A DNA stretch of 64,000 nt from contig JAZBRS010000074.1 of the NCBI GenBank assembly GCA_037176725.1, positions 64,236,001-64,300,000 on the forward strand, written 5' to 3'. The stretch's first letter is position 1. Every line of letters begins with the position of its first letter. Below, one piece after another: positions 55,967 through 64,000 of the stretch. The notes beneath the pieces are model-generated. The model did not search any database. It saw nothing but the letters and a program-made list of their open reading frames with translations, and had not been told where the DNA came from. This DNA comes from Posidonia oceanica (Eukaryota; Streptophyta; Magnoliopsida; Alismatales; Posidoniaceae). Made by a program: the position numbers and the translations under genes.

Positions 55967-58900
55967 ATTCAAGAGTGACAGCAAATGGAACTTGGAGAAG
56001 AGTTGCATGAAATGGGATGATGCAGTGCATGGCACATATTGGTTACCCTTGATCAATATTCATATTCATGGGCACGTATTGATGGCTTTGGACCATTGCG
56101 GTTTGTATCCTGGCAAGGGCTTTTGTATAGACAAATGTTAAAGAATACTTATTTTTATTGTGGTTGGAAATTGTAAGCCGAGGTAGCATAACGAGTTTTT
56201 AGTAAAGAGCACTAGCAAATCAAAGCAGGATCACATTTTATACAAGGCTAGCAATAAACATTGACTACAACAAGAGTAACAATAAAGACAGTATCTACTA
56301 CGGCCGTCTTGCATCTTTCTTCTTGAAAGAAGTGTCGAGGTTCTTTTGTTTCCATCTAAATCAAGGAAAAGTTTTGGGGTTTCCATCATTAGGGATTCCA
56401 GGTTCTGACTATGTAGACGTGACCTTTTCTTTTTTGTTGATCTTCGATTATGATGCAATTTCTGATTTATTATTTGACTATCAAGTGGTACTAGAACATG
56501 TTTTTGCGATGGCGATGTTTGTCACGTGCATCTAGAAGAAAAGGTGCTAACAAGCACCTGAAATCGACTTCAACGACTTCCACAATCCATAGAGGAACTC
56601 CATTAAACCTCCCAGAGGCAAAGGGTGGTCAGGCCGGCTGTGAACACATAAATCAGTCCACAGCCCAACCCAATCCACGCAATGTTCATGGGCTGAGGAA
56701 GTTGATGGAAGGGGAGACGATTGCGCTTCACACTCTTGGTAGAGGGGGTGTCCACCCACCATATGACAAACGAGTCAACTGCTCTTTACCAGCACACTAG
56801 GAAGGAAGGAAGGAAGGAAGGAAGGAAGAAGTCAAGGTCACCCTTGACGAGGGACGAAGAGCAATCGCTTGGATGGCATATCATCATTTTCTAGGGTTGT
56901 CTGCCCCTCCACCGAACCCATGCCAAACCACTGGGCCAAGTTGGCCTCCACTAGATTGGGAGAGGGAAAGGAGGAAGAGGCCTTCATCTCCTTTTAATTC
57001 ATTTATTTTATGAAATGATTTATAGACAGGTCAACCTAACTTGTTTGTTTAACCATATTCAACAATGAATATTTACAAAAAATAAAGTAAATAGAAAAAT
57101 TAAAATTAAATAATAAATAACCTACTCAAACAAGTGAACAACCAACATAAGTAAAAAGAAAAGAAAAGAATTAACATAAATATTAACAAACCAAAGTAGC
57201 AGCAACTTCAAAGGTTTGAGTCTTCACCACTTTAGGAGTTAATTAGCCTTTTAAGGTTAAGTTAGAGAATTAGGGTATTTGGGTTGGGAGAATAATGATG
57301 TACCTGTATATGTCAAACTTATAATGTATAAGTTAATAAATTTAAAACTCATATATTTAAATTTATTATACACGTTGGTGGTTCATAAATAGGTTCTCTA
57401 TTGAACCTGCTTATTAAATGAGTCAACCATTTCTAACTCCAATTCATTTAAGTCCAACCTTAACCCATTTAAATGTTAGGTTGCCATGTTGAAACGTAAA
57501 TTTTCATCTCTAATGTCTCCTCTAACGTGGGAGATGTTGGAGGGATTGGGACGTCAGTCAAAAACATCCCCCTACATTAACAGTCGAAAGTGGAGAAGAG
57601 GGTCGTCCTTTAGAGGCATCAACATCGAGGCAGAGGTGCCTGAAGTTGGAGCACCTTCCTTAGCCCCAGGACAACCCTGAGTATGTCACTAATGGGCTGG
57701 GGAGTAGACCGAGAGACAATGCAATAATTGGATGAGCCCTCCTATGGGCCCTGCTTATCACTAGAGAAGACCCTTCTCCTCAGAAGAGATTTCAGTTTCA
57801 AAGGCAGAAGGGTGTGCAACAACAAATACATACAGAACTTATAGATGAGAGGCACTCAAGTTCTTAGTCTAGTCAAACGCTACTTTTGCAGGGAACCTGC
57901 CATATACCTTAACCATATGGGCAGCCAAGTCGAGAGAAATAGAGGGCGATCAGTACAAGGGCTTCGAAATCAGGTAAGGAAGCCCTAGGAAGGACAAATC
58001 CACACAAAAAAGAACTTATCCTTCTAATCTTTGTTGGAAGTTGGAAAGTTCACCATCTTCCTCCCATTGTGACAGGCAGTCAAGTAGAAGAAGGCTTTAT
58101 CCTCCTCCTTCAAGGAGTTGTAGAGGCAGTAGATGTTTGGAAGACAACGACATTGGCCAACTTCTTTCCCTATGCCATCCATACCGCTCAATAAAGTAAG
58201 TGGGACATAAAGGAAGATGGAGGAGAAGAAGAGAGAAAGTAGAAGGGAGAATGAGGAAAAAGACAAGTGAGGTATGAAGGAAGGAAAAAGGAGAGGAAAG
58301 AATGGGGCTTTTGTAGGAGCAAGAGTAGTTGAACTGATACTTGGCAGTTCCAAGGAAGAGCGGGACTTCCAATTTTTGAAATAATGACTAAGGATAAGGA
58401 CAAATGAGCAATTGTATGATTGCCATAACCACTAGAAGAGGCGATAGTTGCAAAAATTGAGGAAACATGTCTTTAAATGTAAATTATGGGACAAACCATA
58501 ACATCTCAGCCAAAGTACAAATGATATGGATCCCTTGCGATGGTTGCAAGAGGCATGTGGACGACCTTGAGGAGACAAGACTTAAAGGACGTGGACTTCA
58601 CCCATGGCTTGGAGCTAGCACCTAAAGGGCATGAACTTCACCGAGGGCCTAGAGAACCATCATTACGGTGAAGATTCCACATATTTTGGACCTCGAGTGC
58701 ATGGGACAAATGATATGGATCCATTACGGTGGTTGCAGGAAGCATGTGGACGACTCTTAAGGAAACAAGACCCCTAGGCAAGGAGTTATCAGTTGAAGGT
58801 GTGACCTAAGAACTTTGGCATGCTAATGTTTTATCATTGTTAGGTTCCAAGGGCTCATGGACAGTAGGGGTCACTTATGAATGGGAGTCCTAAGGCTTAA

Positions 58901-59800
58901 GGTGGAAGTGGCTTGTTAACCTCACCCTTCCTCTCTACCAACCTTAGATCAGGGTATATATACACCCTCCTCTCCAAGGGAAGAAAGATGCACTTTCTCT
59001 CTAAGAGACTCTATCTCATATGCAATCTAGTATTCTATCCATGATTGATCCAAACTTGGGCATTAGAGCACCCTCAGTCAGATCTCTCAATGGATCATTT
59101 GATCTCCCTATCTCTCGAAGAGCAGCACCAAGTTCCATTTGTTCGAATCTTTTTAAAAAAGATTCAAAAATTACAATTGCTTCTCGATATTAGAGTTTTG
59201 TACTTGTAAAGTAAGATTCCATTTATAAACTTCTCTAGGTTATGGAGAAGAGTTAAGAAAATGGTTTGGCTTAAACCATAATGAAGTCATTGAGAATTGC
59301 TTGGCTTCAATTGATAGCGAAGTCATTGGAAATGATTTGGCTTCACTCTGTAACGAAATTATAGACTTGTAACCAAGTCAGAGGACCAATCTCTTCAACC
59401 TATAACCAGTCAGAGGTAATATTTTTGCTTCAACCCATAACAAAGTTGTAGATAATGGGAAAACTCAAGCAAATCAATATAAAAATTCCTACACTTGCTC
59501 GTTTACTTTAGTTTGCTTGTTTTAAATTATTTAAATAATTTTAATTGATGATAATTGTAACATTTGCTCTATTTTAACCATACTTTCTAGAGTGCATCTG
59601 ATCCTACAATATGACCTCCAGAAGAGGAAGAGAAAGAGAGTAAACATTAGCGTCGGGTATTCCATATGACAATTTACGTAAACATGTCATCTACTGAGTG
59701 CCAACAGGAGGATATAAAGTCATAATTATTACATTTTAGGGTTTAAATGCCATACCTTTTGTTTGAAATGATATAAACATACTTTTCATACGGAAAACAA
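55967..59800. other. intergenic region, no gene supported
   Basis: No open frame carries a recognisable domain. Items seen are a (GGAA)n microsatellite (56800-56828), AT-rich sequence (57000-57480), and two diverged direct copies with ATGATATGGATCC, GGTTGCA and GCATGTGGACGAC at about 58516 and 58704. A TATA-like GGGTATATATACACC (58966) is followed by CTTGGGCATTAGAGCACCC, as in many plant LTR promoters. The latter hints at an unclassified LTR fragment around 58480-59640, without provable ends. Confidence 0.5.
56800..56828. repeat. (GGAA)n microsatellite
   Basis: About seven GGAA tetranucleotides in a row. Confidence 0.95.
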
Positions 59801-59971
59801 GCTCGCTGTTGCGCTAGTCTTTGTCTCGCTTGCTGTTGCGCTGGTTCCAGCTCGCTCGCTGGTGTCGGGGCATGTTTGTGGTTCTTCGGCTTGGAGAACT
59901 TGTCCTGCTATCTGCTGGATAGTTTGAGATCTGTTTTTCTTTCTGCTTTTTAGTTTCTTTGTGATTTAAAC

Positions 59972-62900
59972 ATGGGAGGGAAATCGATCCCTTTTTGGAT
60001 GCATAGGCTTAAGGAGAAAAATAAGAAGCGAGGTTTTATGGATCTGGTACAGCCTCTCCTCTGGAAGGTCAGTACTTGCTTCCTTTCTTCTTCCCCTATC
60101 AACTTTGGCTGGAAGAGCCCTTTGTCTTCCTCGGCTTCTCGGCATGTTTGCCTTTCTAGCCCTAGCGATTGTGGTGATAGATCTTTTAGTCATGTAAAGG
60201 AATTTGTTGAGGCCAAGTCAATATGGGTATCCCTTCCCTTCCCAACTTTTGGAAATAGGTGTGATGGATTTTCTTTTGGGAAGCATTGCCGATCGGCTTT
60301 GCGGGATACTCCTTTGGGAAAAAATATGCAAGATCGGTTTCATAAAAATGAGAAACATGTTGGGGTAGGCCATAATCTTTGGCCGAAGATTGGGCTTGCA
60401 ACTTATCCTTGTGATTCTTTGGCCCCCTATAACTCTTCTATTTCATCTAAGGGGGTATCTCGACCTCAAACAATGTTTGAATCTTGCGATGGTTCTAGGA
60501 TTTCTTCTCTTGGGTCTCTGTCGAGGATCCCTGGTTCTCCCCAGGGTGTTTCAGCTTGGGAGATGAACTCTTCCTCTCATGTGAGTTCGGAAGGTCCTTG
60601 TTTTTCCCCCGGCCTGTACTTCTCGCTGGGCCGGCGAACCGATAGCTCATTAGTCCTTTCGCCGATTGGAATTCCAGCAAAGTTGGTGTCGTCGGATCGA
60701 TCTGGGCTCTTTTTTCAAAGGGTTTCTGACTGTGCCGACTGTAACGCTCTTTCAGTAGTTTCAAATTCTCTTGGGACCCACTGTTTTAACACATTTCATT
60801 ATTTTGATTTTAATATTGGCTTAATACAACCTACCGTTTGCAAAAGAAATATTGGCTTAATGCACTGTACTCTTGGTGATAATCTATTGTTTGGAGGATA
60901 ATGAAATCCCAGTGAGCAGTGACGAATCGTGTTCTGTGGCGTATCGCGAAAACTATGCGGACGTTTCTTCTGCATTTACTGCTGAACCAACTTTTTTTTC
61001 TCCTGTTCAAAAATTTGGCTGCACGAGGCCTGATCTGTCAGGCGGGCTCTGCCAATCTTTTAATGCACCGATTCGGGAAGGATCGTCTTTTGACCTTAGT
61101 TCTAATCTTTTGGAATTCCACCCGTCTTCTACCAAGGCTTTTATTCTGGATACCAAACTGTTGCCTTCTGGTTCTAGATTTTCCATTCTTGCCTCTCCGA
61201 CCAATCTTTCTCCTCTATCTTCTCCTTCGTGGCTTGCAGAAAGAGTTAAACCTTTCTACCCTACTAGAGCGAGCTTTCCTTCTGACGAGGGGTGGCAGGT
61301 GGTTTCACGTAAGCAAGAGAAGTCTCCTTTATTGCAGTTCTGCACTAACTCGGGTAGGTGCTTTAAGTGTGGCCTTCAGGACCATCTCAAGTCTCACTGC
61401 AAATTTAATGAGTTTTGTTTTCATTGCAAATCTCCTAACCACACTGTAGCGATTTGCAGATCTTTCTCTCAGACCCCTTGCTCCTCAGTTATGGCTAGTC
61501 AGGCTCCACATCACCCCATTATTCTCTCCCCCACTAACGAGTCATGTGACCGGTTTCTGTTTTTTTCTTGCTGTGCTATTGTTACCCCCTTATCGTCACA
61601 TGTTCATAAGGAAGACTTAGGGGACCATCTTTCCACTTCCTGGTCCGACACCTTGGATTGGGAGATCTTCGATTTTTTCAAGGGCAAGTTTCTCATTAAA
61701 TTTCCATCTCAACATGTTAGAGATGATGCCATTAAATCTTTCGGGTCCTCCTTGGTTTCTCTCCTAACGTCCTTTATGCCGTGGTCTCCTCACTCTAGCT
61801 CTGTCATTACCCTGCGTGATGAGGGTTTCTGGATTCGTCTGGAAGGCATACCGCACCATCTCTGGAACGTGGACTCCTTCCATAGGATGTTAGGGGATTT
61901 TGCGGAACTTCTGGAAGTTGACTTAAGCCTGGAGAATGTAAAATTTTTAGGCTTTGCTAGGCTCAGAATCCGTTTACATATGGGAAAAGATCTCCCGGAC
62001 ATTAAGTACTTTGCTTTTTCTCAACAAGTCTATCCGATCCGTTTTTGTCGTAGTTGGGATCTTTGCCCATCCTCCTCTTCTACCTGGAGTGGCCCCCCTT
62101 TCTCTATGGGTTCTTCCTCTCACAAAGGAACTAGCAAACCACCAGGTAGAGTCTTCAAAAATCAAAAAAACTGGAAGGGTGGTAGTGTCCATCCGGCTGC
62201 TAGCTGTGGGAAACACGTTTGGACTCGGTCCTCAGGGCAGGGTCGTGGTTCTTTCAAAAATTCCGGGAAACAATCCTTTCCTTCTTGGTCCACAGCGTCA
62301 AAATCTGGGGGACTTCTTCCTAAGCCGGTTTCAAATGTTGATCCCTATCCCGGGGTTCCACCACCTTCTGTCTCCCGGGGGACCACCTCTGGCTCTTCGG
62401 GCTTGACAGAACCTACGGTCATTATGAACACAGCTGCGGTGGTGGAGCCCCGTGCAAGTGTAAACCCCAATTCGATCCCATCCTTCATCACTCTTCCCAC
62501 CCTTATTCAATCTACTTCAGGGGATACTTCCTTATCCGATGCCATGACCAAATTTGTGACCGCGGAGATCAAAGCAAGAAAGACAAATAAAGAAAAACTC
62601 AAAGCAGTGTTGGTGGTCATTGACAGTATGGACAATGATGACCTGGGAGAGGTGGGGTTTGTCCCCAGATTGACCCAATCTCCATCTCTGCAAGCAAATA
62701 CAGGTACTATTAATCATTTACCTTCTCCTTCTTCGGGTTCTTTGCCTAACTTTTCTAAGAGGCCCTCCATGTTGAACATCCCCCAGTGCCCCTCTTCCTC
62801 GAGGACTGACTCTACTTCGGTTGTTTTGGATCTGGCAAATTCTGTACTTACTTGGGATTCTTATGATAGTTTCTGCAATTTTTGTTCTAAAATTGGTTTG

Positions 62901-63038
62901 TCTTTTAATTCTAGGCAGGAGGCTGGGACTTTTTTAAATTTAGTCCGCTTCCAGCAATCTTTGCCTCCTGTCAATCTAGGTGACATGTCTGAATGTATTG
63001 AGCTCTTCAGAGCTCTAAGTTTTTCTCCAATTGCTTAA
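59972..63038 (+). pseudogene. LINE ORF1 (gag-like, zinc knuckle and DUF4283-like), one frameshift
   Basis: The frame from ATG 59972 runs to about 60901 and continues in another frame to TAA 63036-63038, so one indel lies near 60870-60900. No separate ATG supports two genes. The second part carries EGWQVVSRKQEK, then two CCHC knuckles, CFKCGLQDHLKSHC and CFHCKSPNHTVAIC (about 61361-61455). It is followed by a DUF4283-like domain (WEIFDFFKGKFLIKFPS .. GFWIRLEGIPHHLWN .. FLGFARLRIRL, about 61650-61980) and a Ser/Pro-rich tail. The protein is expected to bind RNA in the LINE particle. Total length would be near 1020 residues, long for a plant L1 ORF1. Confidence 0.75.
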
Positions 63039-64000
63039 TGATCATTCTATCTTAGAACATTAGGGGTCTTGGCAGTAGCACTAAGCGTAGAGAAGTCAGA
63101 AACATAGTTAGGAGATTTAAATGTGATATTCTAATTTTGTGCGAAACCAAAGTAGAACTTTACTCCCACTCCCTCCATCGTAATATTGGGGGAGGTAGGC
63201 TCTCGTAGTGGGAGTTATTGCCTTCTCATGGGACCTCGGGGGGCATCTTAATTGGATGGGATGATAAGTTAGTCTCCTTGTGGATTCTCAAGTAGGCTCT
63301 TTCTCCCTATCCATTAACTTTAAAAACTTATTAGATAGCTTTGAATGGTGGCTGACGGGAATTTATGGACCCTGCATTTCAAATCTTAAGTCAGTCTTTA
63401 TTGATGAGCTCAGACATCTTTTTAGTCTGGTGGGGGGCAACTGGATGATTGGTGGGGATTTCAATATTACCAGGTTTGCTCATGAACATTCCAGCAGAAC
63501 TGGAATTACACCTAGTATGGCAAATTTTAATGACTTCATAGCCACTACTGGGCTCATAGATTTCTCCCCAAATAACTACATGTACACTTGGTCAAATTTT
63601 CAGGAAAATGCTATTATGGTCAAACTTGACCGATTCCTTGTTTCCTCAAGTTGGGAGACCCAATTTCCTAAATCCATATGCTCTGGAAAGTTTAGAGCGA
63701 TTTCAAACCATATTCCTATCTGTCTTGATACTGTCCCACCAGGATAGGGGGCCTTTCCCTTTTAAATTCTACAGATCTTGGTTTCTTTTGGATGGCTTTG
63801 ATATTCTAATCAAAAATTGCGTTTCATCTTTTGCTTCTTCTGCCAATCCCATTGAGAAACTGTCTTATATGCTTAAGAGATTAAAAAATCAATTAAGGCC
63901 TGGATTCCTGAAAGAACCAGGAATTGGAGCTCTAGACTTCAGAAAATTGAGGCATCTATTCTAGGCATTAACATTCAAGCTGAAAATAGTCCTATTCCCT
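63038..64000 (+). pseudogene. LINE ORF2, APE-type endonuclease region, decayed and truncated by window
   Basis: ATG 63038 overlaps the ORF1 stop by one base (TAATG). The product starts MIILS*NIRGLGSSTKRREV, where the stop at 63053 replaces the usual Trp. ILILCETKVE (catalytic Glu), WWLTGIYGP, MIGGDFNI (catalytic Asp/Asn) and LDRFLVS follow. Then comes SNHIPICLD, the counterpart of the conserved SDH/SNH motif. Stops at 63053 and 63209 and frameshifts near 63280 and 63740 disable it. The last part (GPFPFKFYRSWFL) is the linker before RT. Confidence 0.8.

Larger units (their letters stand above)
59800..64000 (+). mobile_element. L1-type LINE, 3' part cut off by the window end
   Basis: A GC-richer 5' region with repeated CTCGCT(T/C)GCTGTTGCGCTGG phrases (59800-59860) precedes ORF1 and an ORF2 endonuclease on the same strand. 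No LTR is present. ORF1 has zinc knuckles and a DUF4283-like domain, and ORF2 begins with an APE-type endonuclease, as in plant L1. Frameshifts and stops mark it as decayed. The RT domain would lie mostly beyond the window. Confidence 0.85.

Noticed and set aside
56498..56800. 100-residue ORF downstream of the CobW-type gene
   Set aside because: No recognisable domain, low-complexity end, and an overlapping minus ORF of similar length.

Overview
This window is a repeat-dense piece of a large flowering-plant nuclear genome. The evidence is LTR retrotransposons with PBS and PPT of plant Gypsy type, a PIF/Harbinger DNA transposon, a plant L1-type LINE, and one intron-rich nuclear gene. The species cannot be read from the sequence. 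No tRNA, rRNA, CRISPR array or bacterial-type operon was seen. All calls come from reading the sequence; no database search was run.

Layout: (1) 1-10973, + strand: 3' part of a giant non-autonomous Tat/Ogre-like Gypsy element (A). It holds a broken plant-mobile-domain ORF, two large hairpin-unit tandem arrays, a PPT and a 5.8 kb 3' LTR. (2) 10974-12519, - strand: fragment of an Athila-like element (G). (3) 12520-13864, - strand: LTR fragment (H) of the Tat-like family. (4) 13865-30159, + strand: Tat-like element B. It has a 1.2 kb internally deleted 5' LTR, a PBS, a decayed gag with three tandem CHHC zinc-knuckle modules, 70-bp and 57-bp tandem arrays, a PPT and a 6.65 kb 3' LTR. A 2.18 kb solo LTR sits inside that 3' LTR. 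No pol was found. (5) 30160-33928, - strand: start of the internal region, PBS and 5' LTR of another Tat-like element (C), loaded with GCGTCCAAC palindromes. (6) 34087-44197, + strand: Athila-like non-autonomous element E with two ~1.2 kb LTRs and a gag remnant. The gag is split by a 4.26 kb solo LTR (D) with a perfect CATAT target duplication. (7) 44198-49240: decayed Gypsy protease/RT fragment (F), split by a complete but defective PIF/Harbinger element (45352-49115) with TTA duplications. (8) 49442-55934, + strand: the only convincing host gene, a ten-exon CobW/ZNG1-type G3E GTPase with an organelle-targeting-like N terminus and one GC-AG intron. (9) 55935-59800: intergenic DNA with few recognisable features. 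(10) ~59800-64000, + strand: L1-type LINE with ORF1 and a decayed ORF2 endonuclease, cut off by the window end.

The most unusual theme is architectural. Several tandem arrays of the Tat-like elements, unrelated in sequence, are built from units centred on a short inverted repeat: GATAAG..CTTATC, GATAG..CTATC, CTTCCT..AGGAAG, CCCCTGGTATCA..TGATACCAGGGG, and GCGTCCAAC/GTTGGACGC in an LTR. The same elements carry a captured plant-mobile-domain ORF or a triplicated gag zinc knuckle, and no visible pol. One ~75 bp block near the LTR 3' end is kept in all six LTR copies.
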